Assembly (NCBI GenBank): GCA_902793125.1
Contig: CADBCC010000006.1
Coordinates: 22,912 to 86,911 of the forward strand
From: an uncultured Ruminococcus sp.
GTDB lineage: Bacteria > Bacillota > Clostridia > Oscillospirales > Acutalibacteraceae
Direction of reading: 5' to 3'
Length of the DNA: 64,000 bases
This document shows, in pieces, positions 1 through 7,327 of the stretch; within the stretch, counting starts at the first letter, position 1, and each line of letters starts with the position of its first letter. The notes beneath the pieces are model-generated. The model ran no database searches. It was given only the letters and a program-made list of their open reading frames with translations, and had not been told where the DNA came from. A program made the position numbers and the translations under genes.

Positions 1-859
1 CCGCGGTTAAGTAGCTGATAAGCCCGAGCAGTGAGTAGCATTCCTTAATAAGACGGTCGAGTCCGCTTTCCTCGAGGCCTAAATCGGAGAGGAACATCTC
101 CTTTTCCTCGGCGTCCATATCGACGATTTCCGCTTCAATTTCGGCGCAAATAGGCAGCACGCCCGCGTTTTCTTCCTTTGCGACTTCCTTTACGGTTTCT
201 AAGAACTTATTGCCCTCGATTCCGTTCGAAAAATCCTCGTCGCTCATATTCGCGGCGTAGATAATCGGCTTTGTTGTAAGCAGAGCGACCTCCGCCATAA
301 TCTTCTTTTCGTCGTCGTCCATTTCGACCGAGCGCGCGGATTTTCCCGCGTTAAGCGCTTCGAGCACTCTTTCGAAGAGGTCTAAGTCAGTCTGATATTT
401 TTTATCGCCCTTAATGAGCTTTTTTGTCTTTTCAATTCTTCTCTCCAACATTTCGACGTCGGAAAGAATAAGCTCAAGGTTAATTGTTTCAATATCGCGT
501 TTCGGGTCAATACTTCCGTCAACGTGAACGATGTCGGTATTTTCAAAACATCTTACAACGTGCACAATCGCGTCACATTCGCGGATGTTGGCTAAGAACT
601 TGTTGCCTAAACCCTCGCCCTTGGAAGCGCCCTTAACGAGCCCCGCGATGTCTACGAACTCAATCATAGCGGGGGTGTATTTTTCGGGATCGTACATCTC
701 GGCTAACTTGTCGAGACGTTTGTCGGGAACGGCTACAACGCCGACGTTCGGCTCAATTGTACAGAAAGGATAATTCGCCGACTGCGCTCCCGCGTTTGTA
801 ATAGCGTTAAAAAGCGTGCTTTTTCCGACGTTCGGAAGCCCTACAATACCTAATTTCAT
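1..859 (-). CDS. ychF: Redox-regulated ATPase YchF, 3' end outside window
   Basis: Obg-family P-loop nucleotidase that binds ribosomes and, in this family, prefers ATP over GTP; acts in the cytoplasm in translation and stress control. The start is the ATG at 859, and 286 codons are visible before the window edge. The N-terminus has the phosphate-binding loop GLPNVGKS (residues 7-14), a [10 protein letters not shown] switch region near residue 70 and an NMSDED base-recognition stretch near residue 205, which is typical YchF rather than Obg or Era. The C-terminal TGS domain is not in the window. It is the last gene of a leftward unit; a terminator at 932-955 separates it from the upstream surface-protein gene. 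Family assignment is secure. Confidence 0.95.
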   Translation of the reverse strand, partial: MKLGIVGLPNVGKSTLFNAITNAGAQSANYPFCTIEPNVGVVAVPDKRLDKLAEMYDPEKYTPAMIEFVDIAGLVKGASKGEGLGNKFLANIRECDAIVHVVRCFENTDIVHVDGSIDPKRDIETINLELILSDVEMLERRIEKTKKLIKGDKKYQTDLDLFERVLEALNAGKSARSVEMDDDEKKIMAEVALLTTKPIIYAANMSDEDFSNGIEGNKFLETVKEVAKEENAGVLPICAEIEAEIVDMDAEEKEMFLSDLGLEESGLDRLIKECYSLLGLISYLTA

Positions 860-931
860 ATATCTCAATCTCCTTGTTTTAAGCTTTTTTGATTATATCA
901 TAAAAACGCTGAAATCACAATAGAAAAATTA

Positions 932-955
932 AGCCCGAACATTTCTGTCCGGGCT
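932..955 (-). terminator. Terminator after the BspA-like gene
   Basis: Ten-base stem (932-941 with 946-955, one G-U/mismatch) and a four-base loop. Read on the minus strand it is followed by a T-rich run (TAATTTTTC), so it ends transcription of the surface-protein gene before ychF. Confidence 0.7.
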
Positions 956-972
956 GATGTTTATAACACGAT

Positions 973-3114
973 TTATTTAACTTTAACCTTTACTGTTTTG
1001 GTAACCGTCTTTGCATAATAATTCGTATTACCTTTGGCGGTTACTTTTACTTTAATCTTGTAAGTGCCTTTCTTTGCCTTTTTCCACTTTTTGATTGTAA
1101 TTACGCCCTTTGAGTTAATCTTAACAAGCTTGCGGATTTTCTTTGTTATACCGCTCTTGATTAGATTAAATGTAACCGTACCCTGAGCGTTGTTTACAGT
1201 AATAGCTTTAATCTTTTGAGCTTTCTTTTTAAGCTTTTTAAGTTTAACCGTCTTAGCTTTTACGGTTACCTTAATTGGGTTGTTTTTTTTAGTCTTAACC
1301 GTCGGCGAGGTAGGCTTGGTCGGCTTAGCTTCGTCATAAACACTTCCGTCGGAAGTAATAACCCTACCGTCAGCGGCTGTAATCTGAGAAGCAGAAACAT
1401 TAAACTGACCTACCCAGGTTTCATCCTTATAATACTGGAACTGTGCCATATACAGATTAATATCGGCGGGAATTTTAACCGTATAAACAGGTACACCGTT
1501 ATAATTCATTATCGTCTTCGTCATATCGTAGTTTGTGATATTTCCGTTCATATCCTGAACAACAAGCTTTATATTGTCACTCTTAGCGAGAACATCCTTA
1601 TCGGGCAGGTAGTTAATCGTTTTGGTATCGGAAGACGAAGTTATCGGTTCTGTGGGTTCAGTAGGTTTATATATAACAGTGTCTGTAGTAGGCTCGACAG
1701 TTGGTAGTTCTACTGTCGGCTCAATGGAAGTCGATTCAGTAGTGGGCTGTTCCTGTGTTGGTTCAAATGTCGGTTGTTCTTTTGTAGGTTCAATCGTAAT
1801 AGGCTGAGTCTCGGCAGGCTCTGTCGGCTCAGTAGATGGATTAGGTATTTTGGGATCATCAGCACCGCTTATCTCTACAAAATTACGGTTATAATTCAAT
1901 GCGTAGGCTTGCGCTGTTGAATTTTTATATCCATATATAGTCGCTGTTGCTGAAATAGTTTCATAATCGCTACTTATATCGCACTCAGGATTTAATATTA
2001 TAATTGATTTAAGATTATAACAATTCCAGAAGGCATATTTTCCAATTTTATCAATATTTTCAGGAATTATAATATTCTCCAGACTTGTACAGCCATAAAA
2101 AGAATTAGAAGCCAAATCTTTGACGCCACTACCTATTTTTACATTTTTCAAAGAGGTACATCCTTCAAATGCATAGCTTTCTGAGGAATATATCTCTCCA
2201 TATCGATATAATATTGTTCCTATTATTTCAACACTATCAGGAATTGTTATACTTACAAGACTTGAACAGTTTTTAAATGCATATCCTCCAATCCTTGTTA
2301 TATTGTCGGAAATATTAATATCCATAAGACTGATACAATCCATAAACATACGAGCAGGTATATCTTTGATATTATTACTAAGATTAACGGTTTTTAAATA
2401 TGAACAATTTGAAAAAGCACCACTACCAATAGATGTTACGCTATCGGGTATAGTTATGCTTGTAAGCTTTGTGCATCCTAAAAACGCATAATCTCCAATA
2501 GTTGTGACAGAGTCGGGAATATTTATGCTCGTAAGACTCGTGCAACTGTCAAATGCATAATCACCGATATATGTGACAGAGTTGGGAATTTCTACGTTCG
2601 TTAGTTCCGCACAGCCGTAAAACGCATAATGTCTAATAGTTGTGACAGAGTTGGGGATTTCTATGTTCGTAAGTCCCGCACAGCCGTAAAATGCATAAAA
2701 TCCAATAGTTGTGACGGAGTCGGGGATTTCTATGTTCGTAAGTCCCGCACAGCCGTAAAATGCATAAAATCCAATAGTTGTGACAGAGTCGGGGATTTCT
2801 ATGTCAGTAAGTTCTGTGCAGCCGTAAAACGCATTATCGTCGATATTCTTAACGCCGTTTTCAATAATTACTTTTGTAAAATTTTCATTTTTCCAAGGTG
2901 AGTCATAACCAAGAGAAGAATTATCCATAAAGCCGTTTCCGCTTATTGTTAGCACGCCATTATCGTTGAGCGTCCATGTACAGTCGCCCGTAGTTCCACT
3001 TTGTACGCCAGCGCTTTTGGCTGAGTTTTCAGCCGCAAAAGATTCAAACGGCACAATGGTGAATATACTAATCACTATAAGCGCAGATAAAATTATTGAT
3101 ATTATATTTTTCAT
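973..3114 (-). CDS. Secreted BspA-like leucine-rich-repeat surface protein with Lys-rich C-terminal domain
   Basis: A 713-residue exported protein. Order of parts: signal peptide (about residues 1-27, ending near SFAAE), a short entry segment with the TGDCTWTLNDNGVLTISG motif common in this family, about a dozen 23-residue LRR_5 repeats (about 70-410, consensus I.IPDSVTTIG.YAF.GC), a Pro/Thr/Glu linker (about 430-515), a short beta-rich segment, and a basic C-terminal domain of about 100 residues ending KTVKVKVK. LRR_5 proteins of gut bacteria usually mediate adhesion or host/matrix contact; no enzymatic motif is visible. Repeat units around 2590-2830 are almost identical at DNA level, indicating recent tandem duplication. 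The same C-terminal domain recurs in the genes at 10502 and 36685. The partner it binds is unknown. Confidence 0.85.
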   Translation of the reverse strand: MKNIISIILSALIVISIFTIVPFESFAAENSAKSAGVQSGTTGDCTWTLNDNGVLTISGNGFMDNSSLGYDSPWKNENFTKVIIENGVKNIDDNAFYGCTELTDIEIPDSVTTIGFYAFYGCAGLTNIEIPDSVTTIGFYAFYGCAGLTNIEIPNSVTTIRHYAFYGCAELTNVEIPNSVTYIGDYAFDSCTSLTSINIPDSVTTIGDYAFLGCTKLTSITIPDSVTSIGSGAFSNCSYLKTVNLSNNIKDIPARMFMDCISLMDINISDNITRIGGYAFKNCSSLVSITIPDSVEIIGTILYRYGEIYSSESYAFEGCTSLKNVKIGSGVKDLASNSFYGCTSLENIIIPENIDKIGKYAFWNCYNLKSIIILNPECDISSDYETISATATIYGYKNSTAQAYALNYNRNFVEISGADDPKIPNPSTEPTEPAETQPITIEPTKEQPTFEPTQEQPTTESTSIEPTVELPTVEPTTDTVIYKPTEPTEPITSSSDTKTINYLPDKDVLAKSDNIKLVVQDMNGNITNYDMTKTIMNYNGVPVYTVKIPADINLYMAQFQYYKDETWVGQFNVSASQITAADGRVITSDGSVYDEAKPTKPTSPTVKTKKNNPIKVTVKAKTVKLKKLKKKAQKIKAITVNNAQGTVTFNLIKSGITKKIRKLVKINSKGVITIKKWKKAKKGTYKIKVKVTAKGNTNYYAKTVTKTVKVKVK

Positions 3115-3184
3115 TTTCTGTTCCTCCTAATAAAAAAGTGCGCCAACCGAAGTTGACGCACGAAAAACGCATTGCTCCGATTGC

Positions 3185-3308
3185 TGCGACACAATTTCAA
3201 TACATGCTACAAACGTAAACAAAGTATGACTATAGAGCGTGCATTTTTACCTATAAAAGCAAAAAAGCATACTTATAGTTTACGTTTGTTTTATGAAATT
3301 ATGTCGCA
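3185..3308. repeat. Long imperfect inverted repeat, possible MITE relic
   Basis: Arms at about 3185-3229 and 3268-3308 read as imperfect reverse complements: both begin TGCGACA(C/T)AATTTCA and share ACAAACGTAAAC and AGTATG. The middle is A/T rich. There is no coding potential in either direction. It could be a miniature inverted-repeat element or a folded untranslated region; other copies are not present in this window. The rest of 3115-3484 holds only the direct repeat at 3364 and the terminator at 3414. Confidence 0.5.
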
Positions 3309-3363
3309 CCTATATTCTATCATATTTTGTGAACTTTTTCGCTTGTTTTCTTGCACAAAGTTT

Positions 3364-3379
3364 GATAGTTAGATTTATG
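3364..3379. repeat. Direct repeat, copy 1
   Basis: GATAGTTAGATTTATG, identical to 4345-4360. After both copies, five variable bases are followed by TGCACAYAT. The two copies flank the orphan gene at 3485-4054 and each is followed within about 35 bases by a hairpin. Confidence 0.6.
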
Positions 3380-3413
3380 CAACTTGCACATATTAAGATA
3401 GACTTATAAAAAA

Positions 3414-3454
3414 ACGGGATAGTTGGGTTGCAAATGCAAAACCTACTATCCCGT
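3414..3454 (-). terminator. Terminator of the orphan gene at 3485-4054
   Basis: Nine-base stem (ACGGGATAG at 3414-3422 with CTATCCCGT at 3446-3454). On the minus strand it is followed by seven T, a standard intrinsic terminator just downstream of the stop at 3485. Confidence 0.75.
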
Positions 3455-3484
3455 ATAATTTCATTTTTTGAATTATTATATTAT

Positions 3485-4054
3485 TTAAAGATTCTTATTA
3501 GTTTCCATTTTGTTCGATGCCCATAGCAAATAATCAATCTTCTTTGTGTTACTTATCCATGTGTATTCTGGTAAAACTCTATCAAAAGATAGTATACATT
3601 CTTTTGCCTCTTCAGTATCTAAAAATGTTTTATACCATTTTTCAATTTTTTCATAAATATCAATAGCGTTTTTTACCTTTTCTTCTCCTGCACCACTTAA
3701 ATTCAAATTCAATTTATTTGTAACATGTTTATCCCAAATAGGTTTATCTGTATTTAAGGTTGAATACATTTTACTTGAAAAAGAAGGCTCAACATTACCA
3801 GTATTATTATATAAATCCGTAATTATATCTGAAAAAGACAGAGAACGTTCCTTTGCTTGTTCAAAAAGGCAATAATAATGTTTGCGCCAAGTTTCATTTC
3901 TAAGAATCTTATAAAATCCATTAAATATCGTTTGAAAAGAAATATCTGTTGAGAAATTAACCTTATGAACATGATTAATAATGTATTCATATTTCTCAAG
4001 TTCAAAGTTAGCAACCATACGTTCATCAGAAAGTACATTTAAATCGATTTTCAT
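3485..4054 (-). CDS. Hypothetical protein (AT-rich orphan)
   Basis: A 189-residue soluble protein that I do not recognise. It begins with an acidic/aliphatic stretch, is mostly predicted helix, and ends with a TKKIDYLLW segment of a type seen near the C-terminus of several uncharacterised accessory proteins. No signal peptide, membrane segment or catalytic motif is visible. The start at 4054 has an upstream AAAGTGAGGTAAAATT ribosome site on the minus strand. Codon use is clearly more A/T rich than in the flanking genes, and it lies between two copies of a direct repeat, so horizontal acquisition is likely (inference). It is monocistronic, with its own terminator at 3414-3454. Confidence 0.6.
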   Translation of the reverse strand: MKIDLNVLSDERMVANFELEKYEYIINHVHKVNFSTDISFQTIFNGFYKILRNETWRKHYYCLFEQAKERSLSFSDIITDLYNNTGNVEPSFSSKMYSTLNTDKPIWDKHVTNKLNLNLSGAGEEKVKNAIDIYEKIEKWYKTFLDTEEAKECILSFDRVLPEYTWISNTKKIDYLLWASNKMETNKNL

Positions 4055-4282
4055 AATTTTACCTCACTTTTAATTAATTATTAGTACAGAGCATCGTAGC
4101 TAACTATACTCAGTACCGATTAGCACAATAAAAGCATTTCTATGTTCCATATGTTTTCAATAAATTCAATTGATTTAGCAATCTTAAATTACATTATTAA
4201 TTTAACATAGTTTTAAAGAAAAATCAATCAAATGATTACCTCTCAATAGCTTTCGTTAATTATTTTATTTTCAAAATCTCAA

Positions 4283-4351
4283 CTATATCTTTCCCGTAAT
4301 AAGATACATCGCGCCGACTATTATCGGTTGGAGCACAAAATTTAGATAGTT
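4283..4351 (-). pseudogene. Relic of an acyltransferase (DUF1624-type) 3' end
   Basis: Reading the minus strand from 4351 gives NYLNFVLQPIIVGAMYLITGKI then a stop at 4283-4285. This aligns with the last residues of the intact acyltransferase at 4947-5681 (IYLVHQPVIIGALYLFTGKF then stop). Nothing upstream of it is alignable, so only about 20 codons of a second copy survive. The upstream end of the relic runs into the direct repeat at 4345-4360, suggesting a rearrangement breakpoint there. Confidence 0.6.
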
Positions 4352-4360
4352 AGATTTATG
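4345..4360. repeat. Direct repeat, copy 2
   Basis: Identical 16-base copy of 3364-3379, spaced 981 bases from it. It is followed by a hairpin at 4378-4415 (GGCTGTTG with CAACAGCC). The interval 4055-4282 is AT-rich with no ORF or clear signal. Confidence 0.55.
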
Positions 4361-4528
4361 TTATATGCACACATAATGGCTGTTGTTACCCGAACTCAAT
4401 AGGGCAGCAACAGCCGTTAATTAATTATTGATACAATACAGTTTTACCGGTTGGTTTCTACATCTGCTTATATCTCAATAGAGATGGATTACAATATCTT
4501 TATCTTTGTATACAAGCATTTTTATATA

Positions 4529-4537
4529 TGATATAAT
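4529..4537 (+). promoter_or_regulatory. Extended -10 promoter of the toxin mRNA
   Basis: TGATATAAT is an extended -10 element (TG at 4529-4530, TATAAT at 4532-4537). A weak TTGTAT at 4506-4511 is spaced too far (20) for a good -35. Transcription would start near 4544, about 42 bases ahead of the toxin start codon. Confidence 0.55.
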
Positions 4538-4585
4538 TAACTTGTTGCCGCCCCCAGACAGGCAAGGGAAGGGGGTGCTGCGGTT

Positions 4586-4666
4586 ATGAATGTTCTCGTG
4601 AATTTTGCATTATCTATCATGGCAAATATAGTAGCCTGCTATATTTGTAAATGGCTGGATAGGTAA
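4586..4666 (+). CDS. Putative Fst-like type I toxin peptide, 26 residues
   Basis: The peptide has a short polar start, one hydrophobic stretch that could span the membrane (about residues 3-20, VLVNFALSIMANIVACYI) and a charged KWLDR end. Fst/Ldr-type toxins share this layout and a WLD-x-R-like tail. The 5' leader can fold: GCCGCCCCC near 4546-4554 is complementary to GGGGGTGCTGCGGTT at 4571-4585, covering the ribosome site, as the upstream helix does in par of plasmid pAD1. A strong hairpin follows at 4721-4751. Such toxins insert in the membrane and disrupt it when overexpressed (family knowledge). Too short for most gene callers; coding status rests on architecture. Confidence 0.6.
   Translation: MNVLVNFALSIMANIVACYICKWLDR
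4593..4602. repeat. Toxin/antitoxin direct repeat, toxin-side copy
   Basis: TTCTCGTGAA just inside the toxin reading frame (codons 3-6), with the matching copy at 4768-4777. Because the antitoxin RNA is read from the other strand, its copy is complementary to this one and could pair over the translation start. Confidence 0.6.
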
Positions 4667-4720
4667 CCGATCACGGCAATCAGCCTAAGGTTTAAGCCGC
4701 CTTGCAAAAAACGGAATAGA

Positions 4721-4751
4721 AACCCCCGCGAGATTGCGCCTCGCGGGGGTT
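4721..4751. terminator. Bidirectional terminator shared by toxin and antitoxin RNAs
   Basis: Perfect 12-base stem (AACCCCCGCGAG / CTCGCGGGGGTT), seven-base loop, with TTTT on the plus side and A-rich sequence on the other. Confidence 0.8.
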
Positions 4752-4767
4752 TTGCTGCATTTGAACA

Positions 4768-4777
4768 TTCTCGTGAA
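4768..4777. repeat. Toxin/antitoxin direct repeat, antitoxin-side copy
   Basis: Second TTCTCGTGAA copy. It is flanked by AACATT and AATGTT so that the antitoxin RNA displays it in a hairpin loop. Confidence 0.6.
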
Positions 4778-4794
4778 ATGTTTTGCCTGATAAT

Positions 4795-4823
4795 ATTATA
4801 TAACATATTTCAGACAATTGCAA
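4795..4823 (-). promoter_or_regulatory. Antitoxin promoter
   Basis: Minus strand: TTGCAA at 4818-4823, exactly 17 bases of spacer, TATAAT at 4795-4800. No downstream minus-strand gene other than the predicted antisense RNA explains this promoter. Confidence 0.65.
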
Positions 4824-4946
4824 GTATTTCCAAAATTTTTTATTTTATGCCTGATATTACGTTAACCAAGTTACCTGATTTCTGAATTCCTGTATGATTA
4901 TATCACAATAGCATTTAATTATCAAATAAAAAAATTTAAAACTTAT

Positions 4947-5681
4947 CTAAAATTTTCCCGTAAAAAGATACAGCGCTCCGATTATAACGGGCTGGTGTAC
5001 AAGGTATATAATCAGCGTATGCCGTCCGATAAACGCAAGAGGTCTTATATGCGTCTTTTTTAAAGATTCGGGCAGGTTTTTTGCGTATCTTCCTAAAATC
5101 GTTCCGATTAAAAACATAAACATCCACGGCAGAAGCGGGTTGTAATCCGTGGAACGGAAATTTTCCGTGTAAAATCCTATCGGCGCGGTTAAATCGGTTT
5201 GGTATAAAGCTTCGGGAAGCTTAAAGCTCCATATTCCCTCAATCCCGAGATAGCCCCTGTGGACGTTGTACGTCAGGATAAAAAGAAACGCGAAGATTAT
5301 AAGCCCGAAAACCGCGGGGATTTTATCAATATATTTTTTTATAAGCCCGAAGCCGATGTTCATAACCGCTAAAAAATGCAGTATTCCGAACCATATAATC
5401 TGCTTCGGCATAAAAATCCAAAGTATAAGCGTAATCGCCGCGGAAATCAAAAGCAGTATTAAACCGCGTTTTACGTTGTTTCGGCTGAGCTGAAACGAAA
5501 TTCCCGAAATTAATATGAACATAGCGGGAAGTATCGGCTGCCATATTCTCATAACGGCGAAGATTTCGTAAAACGCTTCCATAGAGAAAACCATCGTCAT
5601 AGAGTAAAAAAGATGATACACAACTACTAAGATGATGCAGACTCCGCGGACTTCGTCAATTAAATTTATTCTGTCTTTCAA
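4947..5681 (-). CDS. Membrane acyltransferase, DUF1624 / heparan-alpha-glucosaminide N-acetyltransferase-like
   Basis: A 244-residue polytopic membrane protein. It opens with R-x-x-LIDEVRG, the family's entry motif, followed by a His in VYHLF and about six or seven hydrophobic segments; it ends with HQPVIIGALYLFTGKF. The family transfers acyl groups across or within the membrane, but the substrate here is unknown. I place the start at TTG 5681, six bases after an AAGGAG ribosome site; an in-frame ATG far upstream (5969) would overlap the divergent thioesterase gene and adds residues foreign to the family. Start region and divergent promoter (5692-5720) are back to back. A 3' relic of a second copy sits at 4283. 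Confidence 0.75.
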   Translation of the reverse strand: MKDRINLIDEVRGVCIILVVVYHLFYSMTMVFSMEAFYEIFAVMRIWQPILPAMFILISGISFQLSRNNVKRGLILLLISAAITLILWIFMPKQIIWFGILHFLAVMNIGFGLIKKYIDKIPAVFGLIIFAFLFILTYNVHRGYLGIEGIWSFKLPEALYQTDLTAPIGFYTENFRSTDYNPLLPWMFMFLIGTILGRYAKNLPESLKKTHIRPLAFIGRHTLIIYLVHQPVIIGALYLFTGKF

Positions 5682-5691
5682 GCTTTTCTCC

Positions 5692-5720
5692 TTGCAGTAT
5701 TTTAAAAAAATTGGTACAAT
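5692..5720 (+). promoter_or_regulatory. Promoter of thioesterase-HAD unit
   Basis: TTGCAG (5692-5697), 17-base spacer, TACAAT (5715-5720). Confidence 0.55.
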
Positions 5721-5766
5721 ATATTCTAACACAAATACAAGCGTCAAACAAGAAAGGATTTTTATT

Positions 5767-6159
5767 ATGTTAAAAGCCGGCGACAGCCTTAAAATAAAAG
5801 AAAAAGTTGACGAATCTATGCTTGCTGTTTCCGTCGGAAGCGGAGACCTCGAAGTTTTGGCGACGCCGAGCGTAATCGCGCTTATGGAAAACACCGCGGC
5901 TGCCCTCGCGAAAAAAGGGCTTGAGCCGGACTTTACAACGGTCGGCACAAAAGTCGATATCTCGCACACAAGCCCGACGCCTTTGGGAGCCGAAATCGAA
6001 GTTGAAGCTCAGCTTAAAGAGTCGGACGGAAGATTTTTCAGCTTTGAGGTAAAGGCTTTTGATAAAAAAGGGGTTATCGCGTTCGGAACTCATACGCGCG
6101 CAATTGTAAATGCCGAAAAATTTATGAAAAAGGCGGATGAAAAGTATGATGAAATATGA
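5767..6159 (+). CDS. FlK-like acyl-CoA thioesterase
   Basis: A 130-residue hotdog-fold protein resembling the fluoroacetyl-CoA thioesterase family: motifs LATPSVIALMENTAA (about residues 26-40), TVGTKVDISHTSPTPLG (about 57-73) and a C-terminal FGTHTRAIV. The central Thr, Glu and His that the family uses for hydrolysis all appear to be present. In ordinary bacteria these proteins hydrolyse unidentified short acyl-CoA thioesters; no fluorinated substrate is implied. The start is ATG 5767 after an AGAAAGGA ribosome site; a longer frame reaching back to 5632 overlaps the promoter and is not used. It is followed with overlap by the HAD gene. Confidence 0.8.
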   Translation: MLKAGDSLKIKEKVDESMLAVSVGSGDLEVLATPSVIALMENTAAALAKKGLEPDFTTVGTKVDISHTSPTPLGAEIEVEAQLKESDGRFFSFEVKAFDKKGVIAFGTHTRAIVNAEKFMKKADEKYDEI

Positions 6160-6793
6160 GTACGTGCTTTTTGATTTGGACGGAACTTTAGCCGAAAGCG
6201 CATCGGGAATCCGCTACAGTTTAGAAAAAACCTGCGCGGAACTCGGCTTTTCGGGAGCTGATTTTTCCGACTATACAAAATATATCGGACCTCCGCTTGT
6301 GAGTACATTTAAAAATATTTGTAAATTCCCCGAAGAAATCTGGGATGAGGCTTACGATATTTATATGCGTCATTACGATGAGAAGGGTATTTTTATGAAC
6401 AAACCCTACGGCGGAATCGAAAATGTGCTGAAAAAGCTTAAAAAAAGCGGGGTTAAACTTGCGGTATGTTCTTCTAAGCTTGAGGAAAACGCCGTTAAAG
6501 TTGTAAATATACTCGGGTTGACTTCGTATTTTGACGCAATATGCGGTTCTAACCGCGACAGCACCCGAAAAGATAAAAAGGATTTAATTCCCTACGCTAT
6601 GAAAAAATTAGGCGGAACCGCGGAAAAATCGGTTATGATAGGCGATACATATTTTGACTCAATCGGCGCCGAAATATGCCGCGTTGATTTTATAGCCTGC
6701 GCGTTCGGTTACGGAAGCGTTGAAAAAATGAAGGAATATCCGTATATTGCCGTAGCCGGGAAGGCGGAAGATATTTTTAATCTCTTAAAATAA
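6146..6793 (+). CDS. HAD-family phosphatase, phosphoglycolate phosphatase-like
   Basis: Haloacid dehalogenase hydrolase of about 215 residues. Motif I is FDLDGTLAES (nucleophile and general acid Asp), motif II the Ser in VCSSK, motif III Lys near KDLIPYAMKK, and motif IV GDTYFDSIGA. A helical cap lies between motifs I and II, the layout of Gph/PpaX enzymes that hydrolyse phosphoglycolate, pyrophosphate or sugar phosphates. It overlaps the thioesterase end by 14 bases, so translation is probably coupled. ATG 6146 is favoured because it lies about ten bases after AAGGCGG; ATG 6137, in the same frame, is possible and adds three residues. The substrate cannot be told from sequence. Confidence 0.85.
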   Translation: MMKYEYVLFDLDGTLAESASGIRYSLEKTCAELGFSGADFSDYTKYIGPPLVSTFKNICKFPEEIWDEAYDIYMRHYDEKGIFMNKPYGGIENVLKKLKKSGVKLAVCSSKLEENAVKVVNILGLTSYFDAICGSNRDSTRKDKKDLIPYAMKKLGGTAEKSVMIGDTYFDSIGAEICRVDFIACAFGYGSVEKMKEYPYIAVAGKAEDIFNLLK

Positions 6794-6838
6794 ATTATAA
6801 ATATTACTTGTCCAGCATATAATCAATGGGGTGATTAT

Positions 6839-7327
6839 ATGCCGATAATTTATATTAATAAGAAACACGTCGGAAAGATAGCGGCGCTTTTGCTTTGCGC
6901 GGTTTTGCTTACGGTAATCTGCTTTTTAGTAACAAGCGAGCGAAAAGGCTTTGTCGCGGAAACCGCTTCCGGAGACGAAACGGGAAGATTTTTTACCGAG
7001 GTTTCGGATATGAAGTCGCGCGTTAAGTTTTTTAACCAGTTTAATATTAAGATAAAACCCGATTCCGAAATCAAAGACAAAATCACGATTCCCGAAAAAT
7101 TCAACGTAACTTACAAGTATTACAACTCTCTGCAAAAACAGGCGGGATTTAACCTTGAGAATTTTAAGGGAGTTAAAGTTGAGCGCGCTGTTTACAGGAT
7201 GAAAACAGGCGAACTCGTTACCATTCTGATTTACAAAGGCAACGTTATCGCGGGACATATCGAAAGCGGGATTTACGGCGAAACCTACAGACCGCTGATT
7301 AAGGAAAAAAATGGAAAGACTCGATAA
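6839..7327 (+). CDS. DUF4830 membrane-anchored or secreted protein
   Basis: A 162-residue protein with one N-terminal membrane segment (about residues 10-32) and an extracytoplasmic domain with the pattern RVKFFNQFNIKI, ITIPEKFNVTYKYYN and LQKQAGFNL, characteristic of the clostridial DUF4830 family. That family is small, widespread and of unknown function. Its 3' end overlaps the start of the pseudouridine synthase gene by 17 bases, so the two are probably co-translated. The start has a GGGGTGAT ribosome site. Confidence 0.75.
   Translation: MPIIYINKKHVGKIAALLLCAVLLTVICFLVTSERKGFVAETASGDETGRFFTEVSDMKSRVKFFNQFNIKIKPDSEIKDKITIPEKFNVTYKYYNSLQKQAGFNLENFKGVKVERAVYRMKTGELVTILIYKGNVIAGHIESGIYGETYRPLIKEKNGKTR

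Larger units (their letters stand above)
4715..4788 (-). ncRNA. Predicted antisense antitoxin RNA (RNAII-like), about 74 nt
   Basis: A near-ideal minus-strand promoter at 4795-4823 predicts a start near 4788. The RNA would run leftwards through an inverted repeat (AACATT/AATGTT around 4764-4782, presenting the direct-repeat complement in its loop) and stop in the bidirectional hairpin 4721-4751. Size and geometry match the roughly 65-nt RNAII of the Enterococcus par locus: convergent with the toxin mRNA, sharing its terminator, and able to pair at the direct repeats. Ends are estimated from the promoter and hairpin only. Confidence 0.55.

Noticed and set aside
2629..2901. Plus-strand ORF with repeated SNSCDGVGDFYVRKSRTAVKCIK units
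   Set aside because: It is the mirror of the LRR repeats on the minus strand, where signal peptide, family motifs and ribosome site are correct.
5682..5969. N-terminal extension of the acyltransferase to 5969
   Set aside because: The extension is antisense to the thioesterase gene, lacks family residues, and a TTG with an AAGGAG ribosome site at 5681 fits the domain start.
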